Numbered from the stretch's first letter, positions 18,503 to 27,776 are shown. The stretch: DNA of 64,000 bases from Cephaloticoccus sp. (GCA_030833445.1 JAURHD010000004.1:1-64000), one strand, 5' to 3'. Numbers and translations: made by a program. The notes: generated from the sequence alone by a model not told the origin.

Positions 18503-19387
18503 TCAGGACAAATCCAACCCCAGCGTCTCGATGAATTTGCGCATGGCGGGGGTCAGCACCCGACCCTTGCGGTGCAGAATGGCGAGCGGACGGGTAAAAT
18601 CCTTACCCTTGAATTGGATGGCCGCGAGCGACCCCTGCTTCGTTTCCTGCATCACGGTCGCATAGGGCACTATGGCGATACCATGATCGATTTCCACCGC
18701 CCGTTTCACCGTCTCGATGTTGTCGAACTCCATCACCGGCTCGATCTCCAGCTTATTCTCACGTAAGATAATATCCACCGCCTTGCGGGTCGGAATATCG
18801 GGGTCGAAGCCAATGAATTTTTGGCCGGTCAAATCCTTGAGATCGATTTCGGTCTTATTGGCCAAGGCGTGATTGGGATGCGTGATCAGCACCAGGCGGT
18901 CGGCCCGGAACGGCAGCATTTCGATCTGACGGGTCTTCACCGGGAAGGCGACCAAGCCGAAATCCACTGAATTGTGCAAAATGTCCTCGTAGACGAGATT
19001 GGAGCGTCGATATTCCACCCGCACATTAACCGAGGGGAAATCGACCAAAAACTTCTTTATGTAGGGCGGTAGCTCGTGCAGTCCGATCGAGTAAATGGTC
19101 GAAATCCGAATCGTGCCGCTGATCACTTTTTTCAGCTCCTGCAATTCGCTCAACAATTTGTCGTAGTTATGAAGCATCTCCTTGGCGGAGTCATAAACCT
19201 GCTGACCTTCCCGCGTGAGCTGGAATTGCTTCTGGCTACGATCGATGAGGAGGGTCTTGAAATGCCGCTCCATCGCCCGGGCCTGCTGACTGACGGCAGA
19301 CTGGGTTATCCCATTCAATTTGGCAGACTTGGAAAAACTCTTCGTTTCCACCAAATCGGCGAATATTTTGAAGTTTTCTATTTGCAT
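18503..19387 (-). CDS. LysR-family transcriptional regulator
   Basis: A 294-residue LysR regulator. The N-terminal winged helix-turn-helix (about 1-60) has the typical FADLVETKSFSKSAK and ITQSAVSQQARAMER; a periplasmic-binding-protein-like effector domain follows from ~90, including IRISTIYSIGLHELP. Start MQIENFKIF at 19387 fits the family; the open frame extends only six codons further. It is divergent from yggS with 65 bp between starts, so it may control that gene or itself. The effector is unknown; the sequence resembles regulators of cysteine/redox-type genes but not closely enough to name. Confidence 0.9.
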   Translation of the reverse strand: MQIENFKIFADLVETKSFSKSAKLNGITQSAVSQQARAMERHFKTLLIDRSQKQFQLTREGQQVYDSAKEMLHNYDKLLSELQELKKVISGTIRISTIYSIGLHELPPYIKKFLVDFPSVNVRVEYRRSNLVYEDILHNSVDFGLVAFPVKTRQIEMLPFRADRLVLITHPNHALANKTEIDLKDLTGQKFIGFDPDIPTRKAVDIILRENKLEIEPVMEFDNIETVKRAVEIDHGIAIVPYATVMQETKQGSLAAIQFKGKDFTRPLAILHRKGRVLTPAMRKFIETLGLDLS

Positions 19388-19452
19388 GGCTATCGTTGTT
19401 GGCACGGACCATAAAAGCTCCTAATTATCTAGCAACCTTATTAGCTATCCAA

Positions 19453-20148
19453 ATGCTGATGCTTACCTACGACCAATTTAAAGCCCGCGCTGATACTGTG
19501 CAGGCCCAGATTGCCGCAGCATGCGCCCAAGCCGGACGAAATCCGGCAGAAGTAGAATTGCTGGCCGTCACCAAGACCCACCCGGCTGCCGCGGCGGAAT
19601 ACGCCGCCCGTTATGGCCTGCGGGCCGTGGGTGAAAATCGCGTGCAGGAAGCCGTGGATAAACGAACGCAGTGCTCTGTAGCCATCAAATGGGAGCTCAT
19701 CGGGCACTTGCAGTCGAACAAAGCGAAGCTCGCAGTGGAAAATTTTGACCGGGTGCAAAGCGTGGACAGTGCAAAGTTGCTAAAACATCTGGATCGCGCC
19801 GCCGCTACGGCAGGTAGGATTTTGCCGATCCTCTTGCAGATCAACGCCGGGAATGATCCGGCCAAATTCGGCGCGGAACCGGCCGATGCGGCGGCCCTGC
19901 TCGGATTCGCCCTCGACCAATCCGCTTTGCAAGTGGATGGATTGATGACGATTGCCCCGCTGAGTGACGATCCGGCCGTGGCCCAGCGGACTTTTGAGAA
20001 TCTGCGCACAATACGGGATACACTGGCGGATAAATTCGCCGTGCCCCTGCGAGAATTATCCATGGGCATGAGCGGCGATATGATCGCCGCGATCGCCGCG
20101 GGCAGCACGCAAGTCCGGGTCGGCACGGCTCTTTTCGGCTCCCGCTGA
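19453..20148 (+). CDS. yggS: YggS-family pyridoxal-phosphate homeostasis protein
   Basis: A 231-residue PLP-binding alanine-racemase-fold protein that maintains PLP and amino-acid homeostasis rather than catalysing a known reaction. The PLP lysine is K41 in LLAVTKTHP; further marks are GENRVQEA, WELIGHLQSNKAK and the C-terminal LSMGMSGDMIAAIAAGSTQVR, which holds the phosphate-binding Ser and Gly-Ser-Thr residues. Length matches the family. ATG at 19453 and 19459 are both possible starts. It begins a rightward run of five genes reaching to prs. Confidence 0.93.
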   Translation: MLMLTYDQFKARADTVQAQIAAACAQAGRNPAEVELLAVTKTHPAAAAEYAARYGLRAVGENRVQEAVDKRTQCSVAIKWELIGHLQSNKAKLAVENFDRVQSVDSAKLLKHLDRAAATAGRILPILLQINAGNDPAKFGAEPADAAALLGFALDQSALQVDGLMTIAPLSDDPAVAQRTFENLRTIRDTLADKFAVPLRELSMGMSGDMIAAIAAGSTQVRVGTALFGSR

Positions 20149-20213
20149 ATAATTTAACAAAACTCGGCTGTTTCCGGGTTGCCACGTCGGTAAATCCGGC
20201 TTCGGTTCGCGAC

Positions 20214-21080
20214 GTGGAAACGGAAAAACTGAGTCCCGAGCGCCGCGAATCCTATCTGCGCTTGCTCGACGACCCGAATCCAACCGTTCGACAGGCATTG
20301 CTCACCCATTTCGCGGAGCTGGGCGCACCGGCACACGAGTTTTTGCAGTCCACCCAACAGCAGTCGCATCGCTCTCTCGCCAAACACGCCACGTGGTTCC
20401 TCGGTCAGTTGAAGTTCAGTGATCCCGCCGCTGATTTCCGCGTCTTCATCAACTCACTGAACTACGAACTCGAGTCGGGTGCCCTCTTACTTGCCCGCAC
20501 GGTAAATGCCGAACTCGATGCCGGGGCTTGCCACGACATGCTGGACCGGATTGCCCGCCGCTGCCGCGAGTTGATCAGTGAACCATCTTCACCGCGCGAA
20601 AAATGCCGCATCATCAACCGGGTGTTGTTTCACGAGTGGGGCTTTCGGGGTAATCAGGAAAATTACACCGATCCGCGCAACAGCCTGTTGGATCAGGTGC
20701 TGGCCACCCGCAAAGGCATCCCCATTTCCCTCTGTATCATTTACCTGCTGGTGGCGGAGCGGTTGGGCTTGGAACTCGAGTCGGTGGGCATTCCCGGCCA
20801 TTTTCTCGTCGGGTGCTACCAGGAAGGAAATGTGTTTTTCATCGATGCCTTTGATCGTGGGGTGTTTCGCGATCCCGACGAGGTTTTGGATCTGATGCGT
20901 GCGCATCATTTGGAGCCCAGCGTCGAGGACCTAGCCCCAACCCCGGTGCGTGAAGTCCTCTGCCGCTGCTGCCGCAACCTCGTCAACCACTACCATACCG
21001 CGGGTGATCCTGCCAAAGCACGGCTGTTTGCTGGCTTCGTCGAAGACTTTGAGGCCGCTTACGAGCGGAACTCAACCTGA
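20214..21080 (+). CDS. SirB1-like transglutaminase-fold protein
   Basis: A 288-residue protein of the SirB1/COG2912 family. The central segment NYTDPRNSLLDQVLATRKG, then GIPISLCIIYLLVAERLGL and GIPGHFLVG is the family core, a transglutaminase-like fold in which the catalytic Cys and His often have no demonstrated activity. Residues 1-90 look HEAT-like and helical; the C-terminus (from ~240) is TPR-like. Start is GTG at 20214; there is no earlier start close to the yggS stop. Function unknown. It is in the same direction as yggS and aroE with short gaps. Confidence 0.8.
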   Translation: METEKLSPERRESYLRLLDDPNPTVRQALLTHFAELGAPAHEFLQSTQQQSHRSLAKHATWFLGQLKFSDPAADFRVFINSLNYELESGALLLARTVNAELDAGACHDMLDRIARRCRELISEPSSPREKCRIINRVLFHEWGFRGNQENYTDPRNSLLDQVLATRKGIPISLCIIYLLVAERLGLELESVGIPGHFLVGCYQEGNVFFIDAFDRGVFRDPDEVLDLMRAHHLEPSVEDLAPTPVREVLCRCCRNLVNHYHTAGDPAKARLFAGFVEDFEAAYERNST

Positions 21081-21172
21081 AGAAGGATGAGGCGGAGCAG
21101 TTTTCGACTTTGCGTGGTCGGCGCGCAACTGTCCCAATCCGCTATCTGAACTCGAATCCTGAAAATTCCGCA

Positions 21173-22066
21173 GTGCTCACCTTGGGCGATTTGGCCACTT
21201 GGGATTTTCCCGGCACCGCACTTGCCGTCCTTGGCCACCCCATCAAGCACTCGCTGAGTCCGTTGATGCACAATGCCGCGCTCGCGGAATTAGCCCGAAG
21301 CAATGCACGGTTCGCGGACTGGAAATATTTTCGCTTCGATGTGCCGCCCGATGATTTGCCCAAGGCCTTGCAAGAACTGCATGCTAGGGGATTTCACGGC
21401 ATCAACCTGACCGTGCCGCACAAGATTCTCGCCGTGCAAGAAGTGGCGACGATTGATGCCGCCGCCCAACCCGTCGGCGCCGTTAACACCTTGCGCCGCA
21501 CCGCGGAAGGATGGGCCGGCTTTAACACCGATGGTTACGGCATGGCCGAGGCGGTGCGAGAAGGGCTGGGACTCGAACTCACCGGTCGTCCGGTGGTTTT
21601 ACTTGGCGCCGGTGGGGCCGCTCGTGGAGCCGCCGTCGAATGCCTCCAACGTCACTGTGCTTCATTGTGGATCGCGAATCGCACCGCAGATAATCTGGCA
21701 AAATTACTGGCGCAGCTGCAGCCCATCGCGGACGGAGTGCCCATCCATGGTTTCGCGCCGGATCACATTCCCACCGAGCTCCCCACCGGGGCATTAATTA
21801 TCAATGCCACCTCGGCGGGTTTGCATCCCGATGATCCCGTCCCCATAGATCTGGCCCGCCTGCCGAAACCGGCCGGGGTCTTCGACATGATTTACAATCC
21901 GCCGCTCACTCCCCTGTTGGCCGCCGCCGAGCAACTCGCACTACCCCACGCCAACGGCATGGCCATGTTGGTGCATCAAGGGGCCAAAGCCTTGGAAATA
22001 TGGAGCGGGGTTGCCGCCGGCCAAACCGCCCCCATGATGGCCGCCGCCCTCGCCGCCTCCCGCTGA
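21173..22066 (+). CDS. aroE: shikimate dehydrogenase
   Basis: NADP-dependent reduction of 3-dehydroshikimate to shikimate, step four of aromatic amino-acid synthesis. The shikimate-binding HSLSP and NLTVPHK (K84, catalytic) are present, with GAVNTL, NTDGYG (catalytic Asp) and the Rossmann motif LGAGGAARG near 140. The C-terminal NGMAMLVHQGAKALEIWSG is typical. I prefer GTG at 21173, which leaves the normal short N-terminus; a TTG at 21110 would add 21 residues and has a weak GGAG upstream. It ends one base before the prepilin peptidase ATG. DAHP synthase of the same pathway is at 26.7 kb. Confidence 0.93.
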   Translation: MLTLGDLATWDFPGTALAVLGHPIKHSLSPLMHNAALAELARSNARFADWKYFRFDVPPDDLPKALQELHARGFHGINLTVPHKILAVQEVATIDAAAQPVGAVNTLRRTAEGWAGFNTDGYGMAEAVREGLGLELTGRPVVLLGAGGAARGAAVECLQRHCASLWIANRTADNLAKLLAQLQPIADGVPIHGFAPDHIPTELPTGALIINATSAGLHPDDPVPIDLARLPKPAGVFDMIYNPPLTPLLAAAEQLALPHANGMAMLVHQGAKALEIWSGVAAGQTAPMMAAALAASR

Positions 22067-22067
22067 C

Positions 22068-22976
22068 ATGGCCGATTACAACGAAATCAACACCCTCTTG
22101 CCTTGGTTTTTCCCGATGGTGGTTTTCGTTTTCGGGGCCAGTATTGGCAGTTTTCTCAATGTGGTCATTTACCGGGTGCCGGCTGGGAAATCGATCGTCA
22201 CCCCCGGGTCCCATTGCGGCTGCGGGGCACCGATCGCGTGGTATGACAACATCCCGATCTTCAGTTGGTTCATCCTGCGTGGCAAAGCGCGCTGCTGCGG
22301 TCGGGGTTACTCCTTTCGCTATGCCTTTGTGGAATTGCTGACCGCTGGGTTGTTCTTGGCCTGCTGGTGGCAATTCGCCCCTGCCAAGGCCCTCGTCGGC
22401 ATGCTCTTTCTCAGCATTCTACTCTGCGCCACTTTCATCGACCTCGACCACATGATCATCCCGGATGTGTTCACCATCGGGGGTGGCGTGTTGGGTGTGT
22501 TGCTGTCGTTACTTGTGCCGTCGTTGCACGGTCAGAGTGGAGATTTCTTTGTGGTCGATAGCCTGCGTTCAGTCGTGATCGGAACCCAAGGCTTGTTGAT
22601 TGGTTCCGGGCTGGTGCTCTGGATCGCCTTGGTCGCGGAAGCGATCTTGCGCAAGGATGCCATGGGCTTCGGCGATGTGAAATTTGTCGGCGCCATCGGT
22701 GCGTTCTGCGGCTGGCAGGGTGCGGTCTTTGCGATTTTCGGTGGCGCCATCGTCGGCACCGTCTGGTTCGTGCTGGCTTTGATTTGGCAAAAAGTCGTCG
22801 GCAAACCCTCGATCGTCGCCCCCCGGGCGGAAACGGCCGAGGGCGAACCCACCAATCTGGGTTTTGGCGTGCAGGTGCCGTTTGGTCCCATGCTCGCCAT
22901 TGCCGGCGCATTGTATTTTCTATGCTTCCAACCTTGGGTGCAGTCCTACTTCGCCCAAATCGGCGAACTGCTCTAG
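22068..22976 (+). CDS. pilD: prepilin leader peptidase / N-methyltransferase
   Basis: A 302-residue membrane aspartic protease (A24) that cleaves and N-methylates type IV pilin or pseudopilin precursors. The N-terminal GASIGSFLNVVIYRVP and WYDNIPIFSWFILRGKARC match the methyltransferase domain; the two catalytic Asp occur in FIDLDHMIIPD and in GFGDVKF. The four zinc-binding cysteines are present but unusually close together (CGC and CC rather than two CxxC). About eight membrane segments. No pilin genes are in the window. Starts one base after aroE. Confidence 0.92.
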   Translation: MADYNEINTLLPWFFPMVVFVFGASIGSFLNVVIYRVPAGKSIVTPGSHCGCGAPIAWYDNIPIFSWFILRGKARCCGRGYSFRYAFVELLTAGLFLACWWQFAPAKALVGMLFLSILLCATFIDLDHMIIPDVFTIGGGVLGVLLSLLVPSLHGQSGDFFVVDSLRSVVIGTQGLLIGSGLVLWIALVAEAILRKDAMGFGDVKFVGAIGAFCGWQGAVFAIFGGAIVGTVWFVLALIWQKVVGKPSIVAPRAETAEGEPTNLGFGVQVPFGPMLAIAGALYFLCFQPWVQSYFAQIGELL

Positions 22977-22993
22977 CTCAGGTTCCATTCATC

Positions 22994-24196
22994 ATGACCG
23001 ATTCGAAATACATAGTTGTTGGCAATTCCTCGGACGATCCCTTCGCGATCGATGTCGCCTTTGCCATGGGCCAACGCGAGGACGTCGCCGATCTGATCAG
23101 CATGAAGCGCTTTGCCAACTCGGAGTTCTGTCCGCGTTTCATTTCGGACGAACAGGACTTCAGCGATATCGGCAACAAGTTGGCGGGCAAAAGCGTCATC
23201 ATTGTCAGCACCAGCAGTCTGATGATGAGCCGCCAAAGCCTGACCATGCGCACCTTGATGATCGCGCGAGCCGCCAAGGAAAACGGCGCGGCCGAGGTCA
23301 TCCTGGTTGAGCCCGACCTTTATTACAGTGCCCAGGATCGTGGACCCCGGCCTGACCTCGGTGAGACCAGCTTCAAGCGTGACCAGCAGGATCTAAAGAA
23401 ATTCGACGGTCAGTTGTTCACGGCTAAACTCTACGCCCAGATGCTGAAGTTGGCCGGGGTCGATCGAGTGCTCACGGTGCACAATCACTCCCACTCCGTG
23501 CAAACCACGTTCACCGAGGTCTTCGAGGGAAAGTTTCATAACATCATCCCCTACGACATCTACGTCGATTACCTGCTGAACTCGAACATCGTCAGCTACC
23601 AGGAAGGTGGCGAAGGTCTCGCCCTGTGCGCTCCGGACAAGGGCGCACGCGAATTCGTCAATGAAATGCGTCACCGGCTAAACCTGCCCAAGGTAAAATT
23701 CGTGATGTTGGACAAGGTGAGAACCGGCGAACGCAAAGTGGATATCAGCATCCATCCCGAGAGCGAATGGAGCCTAGCCGACATTGAGGGTCACGACATC
23801 GTGCTGTTCGACGACATGGTGCGCACCGGTTCAACCGTGGTGCAGTCCTGCCAATTGTTGAAACGGATCAACCCGGGCAAAACTGTCTTTGCCCTGACCC
23901 ACTTTTATGCGAGCGAGGAAGGCCGCGTAAAGATGGCCCACACCGCCATCGATGAAATCCTGACGTTGAACACCATCCCCACCATTCTCAACCGCGACAT
24001 CCAGGGGCGTCTCCGCAAAAAGTTGGTCGTGTTGAAAATCGAGAAGTGGCTCGCCCTCAACCTGTGCAACATTCTGGAACTGCCTCCACCGAAAATGAAC
24101 GACAGTCTCTACGCCATCGACATGTCGTCCAAGAATCTGCGTTGGAAACACAAGATCTGGCTCAGCGAGCAGTTGAAGGCCCTGAACCAACGGTAA
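22994..24196 (+). CDS. prs: ribose-phosphate pyrophosphokinase
   Basis: A 400-residue PRPP synthase transferring pyrophosphate from ATP to ribose 5-phosphate, feeding purine, pyrimidine, His and Trp synthesis. The PRPP-binding loop is LFDDMVRTGST (about 271-281), and an upstream KVRTGERKV matches the active-site loop. It is longer than the usual ~315-residue enzyme, with an extended N-terminus and a C-terminal tail; this longer form is seen in some bacteria and its kinetics may differ. The frame is open to 22784 but the upstream part lies inside pilD, so ATG 22994 is chosen. It converges on galK with 14 bp between stops. Confidence 0.88.
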   Translation: MTDSKYIVVGNSSDDPFAIDVAFAMGQREDVADLISMKRFANSEFCPRFISDEQDFSDIGNKLAGKSVIIVSTSSLMMSRQSLTMRTLMIARAAKENGAAEVILVEPDLYYSAQDRGPRPDLGETSFKRDQQDLKKFDGQLFTAKLYAQMLKLAGVDRVLTVHNHSHSVQTTFTEVFEGKFHNIIPYDIYVDYLLNSNIVSYQEGGEGLALCAPDKGAREFVNEMRHRLNLPKVKFVMLDKVRTGERKVDISIHPESEWSLADIEGHDIVLFDDMVRTGSTVVQSCQLLKRINPGKTVFALTHFYASEEGRVKMAHTAIDEILTLNTIPTILNRDIQGRLRKKLVVLKIEKWLALNLCNILELPPPKMNDSLYAIDMSSKNLRWKHKIWLSEQLKALNQR

Positions 24197-24210
24197 CCGC
24201 GAACGCGGGA

Positions 24211-25572
24211 TCAAATCACCGCCGCGCCTTCGCACGGCGGCGTGCTCAACACCATCGGCTCGGTGCCAAACTTGTCCTGATAGGCTCGCGCGACCGCCGC
24301 GGCCTGCTCCTCGCTGAACGCCGACGAAGTCAATGCCATGACGGCCCCACCGAAGCCTCCGCCGGACAATCTGGCGCCATAGACCCCCGGTTCGGCAATC
24401 AACGTATCCACCAAGAAATCCAATTCAGGCGTGCTGTTTTCAAAGAGTGTTTGCGAACTCCGGTGCGAAGCCGTCAACAGCTTGCCAACCTTCACCAGAT
24501 CGTTGGTTTGCAAGGCGGTCACGGTCTGCCCCACGCGGGCGATCTCCTCCACAATGTGCCGCGCGCGGCGCGCCTCCACTGCCGGTAGCTTGTCCAGACT
24601 GGCCGCCCGTTGCTCCGGTGAAACGTCAACCAATTGCTGCACGCCCAGCAATTGCGCCGCTTCCATGCACTCCCGGTGCCGTGCGGCATAAAGTCCGTCC
24701 ACGAGTGCATGCTTGGTATGCGTATTGAAAATCCAGAACTGCACTCCCGCTGGCATCGGCACGGTGGCAAAGGTCGGACCGCGGCAATCAATGAACACGA
24801 GCTGGTCCTTCTGCCCAAAACCAGAAACCCCCTGATCGAGAATCCCGCACGGCACCCCCACGAAATTATTTTCCGCATGCCGGCCCACTTTGACCACGAT
24901 TTCGCGCGGCGGGTGCTCGCCCGTCAGTTCCAGGAAGCCAAGGGCCGAAGCCAGTTCAATGGCCGCACTGCTGCTCAAACCCGCCCCGGTGGGCAGATCA
25001 GAGATCGCGAGAAAATCAAATCCGGCCGGGGCCTTCAGTCCGAACTCTGGTAATGCCGCCAAAACGCCGAGCGGATAATTCAACCAAGCCGACGCTCCCG
25101 TCTGCTGCACCAATCGCTCGACTGAAGTGGTGACAATGGCCTCGTGCTGATCGCTCGCAAACCGCCGTTGGCCGTCAGTCCGCGGCGCCAGAGCCACCCA
25201 CACGCCGCGATCAATCGCCGCACCCAGCACCGTGCCACCGTTATAGTCAGTATGATTCCCAATGAATTCGATGCGCCCGGGAGCTCGCGTCATCACCGTC
25301 GGTCCCCGGCCGAATGTCGCGTGAAACAAGGAGAGGAGTTTCTCGCGCATCGATGGCGTGGGTCGCGGAGCGGATGTATCCGCCACCGACTCACCCGCCC
25401 GGCCCTTGACCAAGACCTCGAGCAAGTAATGCATCGCTTCCTCCCGCGTCACGCCCCGTTCCGTCGCAAATTGCGTCGCACGTTTCTGCAACTGGGCCGC
25501 CATGGTGGCGGCCGCGCCTGGTTCCGCGCCCAAATTTACACAGAGCGCGGTAAGTTGATCGAGTTCGTTCAT
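24211..25572 (-). CDS. galK: galactokinase-family GHMP kinase
   Basis: A 453-residue sugar kinase of the GHMP superfamily, phosphorylating C1 of galactose or a related sugar with ATP. It has the substrate motif APGRIEFIGNHTDYNGG (E of the usual GEHTDYN replaced by N), the ATP-binding LPTGAGLSSSAAIELA and a C-terminal GARLSGGGFGGAVMAL. The first ~70 residues form an extra helical segment absent from E. coli GalK. Its ATG overlaps the ygfZ stop by four bases, so the two genes are cotranscribed. Galactose as substrate is likely but N-acetylgalactosamine or arabinose cannot be excluded given the altered motif. Confidence 0.85.
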   Translation of the reverse strand: MNELDQLTALCVNLGAEPGAAATMAAQLQKRATQFATERGVTREEAMHYLLEVLVKGRAGESVADTSAPRPTPSMREKLLSLFHATFGRGPTVMTRAPGRIEFIGNHTDYNGGTVLGAAIDRGVWVALAPRTDGQRRFASDQHEAIVTTSVERLVQQTGASAWLNYPLGVLAALPEFGLKAPAGFDFLAISDLPTGAGLSSSAAIELASALGFLELTGEHPPREIVVKVGRHAENNFVGVPCGILDQGVSGFGQKDQLVFIDCRGPTFATVPMPAGVQFWIFNTHTKHALVDGLYAARHRECMEAAQLLGVQQLVDVSPEQRAASLDKLPAVEARRARHIVEEIARVGQTVTALQTNDLVKVGKLLTASHRSSQTLFENSTPELDFLVDTLIAEPGVYGARLSGGGFGGAVMALTSSAFSEEQAAAVARAYQDKFGTEPMVLSTPPCEGAAVI

Positions 25573-26450
25573 GCCGGGTTTTGCAGGGTGACGACCGATG
25601 GACCGCTCACGGTCAACGCGAGTTTACGATCGGCTGGCACATGCATAAGTGTGATGAGCGCCAGCCCGTCAAATCCTTCCGGCGTGGCGACGGCCGAACG
25701 CAGTTCCCCGACCTGTTTTTCACCGGCAAAGAGGGGCGCCGGCAAGGTGGGTAAGGGTGCGGTCGCATTAAGCGGTAGCAACTGACGCCGCACCTGGCCC
25801 ATCGCCTTCAGTCGCGCCATCACTTCCTGCCCAAGGTAACAACCCTTCGTATAAGAAATCGCGTCACGATCGAGTCCGCCTTCATTGGGCAACTCGCCTA
25901 AACCGATGTCCTGAGGAATCGCCGGAATCTTCGCGGCGATGCGACGACGTTCCATTTCTTCATTCGTGAGTTGCAGATCCTGATGCAGGCTCGGGGAAAT
26001 TTCCTCCAACTGCACTTCCGGTGCGATCCATTCCCAATGGCTGCCAGATGTGCGTCGTCCGGGAAACAGATACCCTCCGGGCAAATGCGAAATCACTTCC
26101 CAGTGGTCCGCCTCAGTGAAAAAGGTCACTCCTCGCGATTGGTCGGTTTCATCCGTGATCGTGACATCATCCGCGATGATGTAGGCCTCGAGTCGCTCGC
26201 GAATGTCCTCCGCTTTTGAATGGTAACTGACCACGAGGAACTCTTCCTGACCCACTCGACCCACAAAACAATCCGCGAGCACTTTGCCTTTTTGATTCAA
26301 CAATAGGCCGTAAACCGTGTGATCCACTATTAGCTCTGCTAGGTTGTTAGTCACCTGACCTTGAAGGAATGTTAATGCATCCTCTCCCGTAACTCGCAGA
26401 CAGGCCGCAGGTTGCCAAAAATGATATGGGGTATGTTGCAAATCTTCCAC
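25569..26450 (-). CDS. ygfZ: YgfZ/GcvT-domain folate-binding protein
   Basis: A 293-residue tetrahydrofolate-binding protein that assists iron-sulfur cluster assembly or repair. The family signature KGCYLGQE, with its conserved Cys, is at about 203-210; LRVTGEDALTFLQGQVTN near the N-terminus and GLLLNQKGKVLADCFV are typical. Start is GTG at 26450. Its stop overlaps galK, and it is divergent from the DAHP synthase leader. Confidence 0.9.
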   Translation of the reverse strand: MEDLQHTPYHFWQPAACLRVTGEDALTFLQGQVTNNLAELIVDHTVYGLLLNQKGKVLADCFVGRVGQEEFLVVSYHSKAEDIRERLEAYIIADDVTITDETDQSRGVTFFTEADHWEVISHLPGGYLFPGRRTSGSHWEWIAPEVQLEEISPSLHQDLQLTNEEMERRRIAAKIPAIPQDIGLGELPNEGGLDRDAISYTKGCYLGQEVMARLKAMGQVRRQLLPLNATAPLPTLPAPLFAGEKQVGELRSAVATPEGFDGLALITLMHVPADRKLALTVSGPSVVTLQNPA

Positions 26451-26515
26451 AAAAGTTTAATTATCTGGTTAAAATAGTGTTACGAAAATAAGTGATAGTT
26501 TTTGATAACTTTAAG

Positions 26516-26543
26516 TTGACGATGACACTAACCATAGTATCTA
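26516..26543 (+). promoter_or_regulatory. candidate sigma-70 promoter for DAHP synthase
   Basis: TTGACG at 26516-26521 and TATCTA at 26538-26543, spaced 16 bp, in the only notably AT-rich stretch between ygfZ and the DAHP synthase gene. It would give a leader of about 170 nt. Position and sequence only; not tested. Confidence 0.45.
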
Positions 26544-26565
26544 TCAAATCATCAATTTCACACTT

Positions 26566-26644
26566 CTCCCGCCTAGCGGGAGTTTTGGGGTAACTAAGAA
26601 AGCAAAGGCCGGTCGCTTAGGGGTAAGCGACCGGCCACTTTTTT
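26566..26644 (+). promoter_or_regulatory. two-hairpin leader with terminator-like structure
   Basis: Hairpin 1 is CTCCCGC (26566-26572) with GCGGGAG (26576-26582), followed by TTTT. Hairpin 2 is a perfect 13-bp stem, GGCCGGTCGCTTA (26607-26619) with its complement at 26624-26636, a GGGG loop, then AC and six T. Hairpin 2 looks like an intrinsic terminator but lies upstream of the DAHP synthase start, between divergent genes, where a simple gene-end terminator is not expected. Attenuation of DAHP synthase is inferred; no leader peptide rich in Phe, Tyr or Trp was seen. Confidence 0.55.
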
Positions 26645-26720
26645 GTCCGGATAAAATCATCCGTTCATGACGGAAGCGAGACTTGCCCCGCCCGGGATCG
26701 TCAGCCCAAGTTGACCTTCC

Positions 26721-27776
26721 ATGCAAATCACTTCCGACATCAATGTCGTTGAGACTCGTGCCCTTCCCTCTCCCGCCGCTTTGCTGCACGAGTTGCCCAA
26801 GACGGCTGCGCAGGCCGAATTTGTCACCCGCACGCGCAGTGATTTGCATCGCATCATCTTCACCGATGACAAACGGCTGCTGCTCATAGTTGGTCCGTGT
26901 TCGATTCACGATCTCGCCGCGGGTCGCGACTATGCCCACCGTCTGGCCGGTTTGGCGAAGGAAGTATCTGACCGGATCATGATCGTCATGCGGGTGTATT
27001 TTGAAAAGCCCCGCACCACCGTCGGTTGGAAGGGCTTGGTCATGGATCCGCATCTCGATGGTTCACACGACATCGAGACGGGTTTGCGCTTGGCCCGTTC
27101 CTTTTTGCGCGAAGTGCTCGATCTCGGTTTGCCCACCGCCACCGAGTTGCTCGATCCCATCACGCCGCAATACATCGCCGATCTGATTTGCTGGTCGGCC
27201 GTGGGCGCGCGCACCACGGAATCCCAGACGCACCGGCAGATGGCGTCCGGTTTGTCGATGCCGCTCGGTTTCAAAAATGGCACCGACGGCACCCTCAAAG
27301 CCGCGCTCAACGCGATCCAAGCCGCGGCCCAACCACAGACCTTTCTCGGCATCAACATCGACGGCGCCGCCTCCGCCGTGGTGACCCGCGGTAACCCTGA
27401 TTGCCACATCGTGCTGCGCGGCGGCAGTGCCGGTCCCAACTATTCCGCGGGGCAAATCGCAGATACGGAAGCGCAGCTCGACAAGGCCGGGTTGCTCAAA
27501 TCAATCCTCGTGGATTGTTCACACGACAACTCCGCCAAGAAACCGGAACGCCAACCCGAGGTGATGCGCGCCCTCCTCGCGCAGATCACCGCCGGCAACC
27601 GCTCCATCATGGGGGCGATGATCGAAAGCAACCTCGAGGCCGGCAACCAGCCGTTCCCGCAGCCCAAGGATAAACTTCGCTACGGCGTCTCCATTACCGA
27701 CGGGTGCATCGACTGGCCCACCACCGCGGCCCTCGTGCGCGAAATCCACACCGCCTTGGCTCCGCGTTTCGCCTGA
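26721..27776 (+). CDS. 3-deoxy-7-phosphoheptulonate (DAHP) synthase, class I
   Basis: First step of the shikimate pathway, condensing phosphoenolpyruvate and erythrose 4-phosphate. The 351-residue protein shows GPCSIHD at 58-64 (metal-binding Cys), RVYFEKPRTTVGWKG, and a C-terminal metal-site region with DCSHDNSAKK and SIMGAMIESNLEAGNQ. This is the AroF/AroG/AroH type; which allosteric class cannot be read by eye, so no symbol is given. Start ATG 26721 has a stop codon in frame upstream and only a weak RBS. The long structured leader suggests regulated expression. Confidence 0.92.
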   Translation: MQITSDINVVETRALPSPAALLHELPKTAAQAEFVTRTRSDLHRIIFTDDKRLLLIVGPCSIHDLAAGRDYAHRLAGLAKEVSDRIMIVMRVYFEKPRTTVGWKGLVMDPHLDGSHDIETGLRLARSFLREVLDLGLPTATELLDPITPQYIADLICWSAVGARTTESQTHRQMASGLSMPLGFKNGTDGTLKAALNAIQAAAQPQTFLGINIDGAASAVVTRGNPDCHIVLRGGSAGPNYSAGQIADTEAQLDKAGLLKSILVDCSHDNSAKKPERQPEVMRALLAQITAGNRSIMGAMIESNLEAGNQPFPQPKDKLRYGVSITDGCIDWPTTAALVREIHTALAPRFA

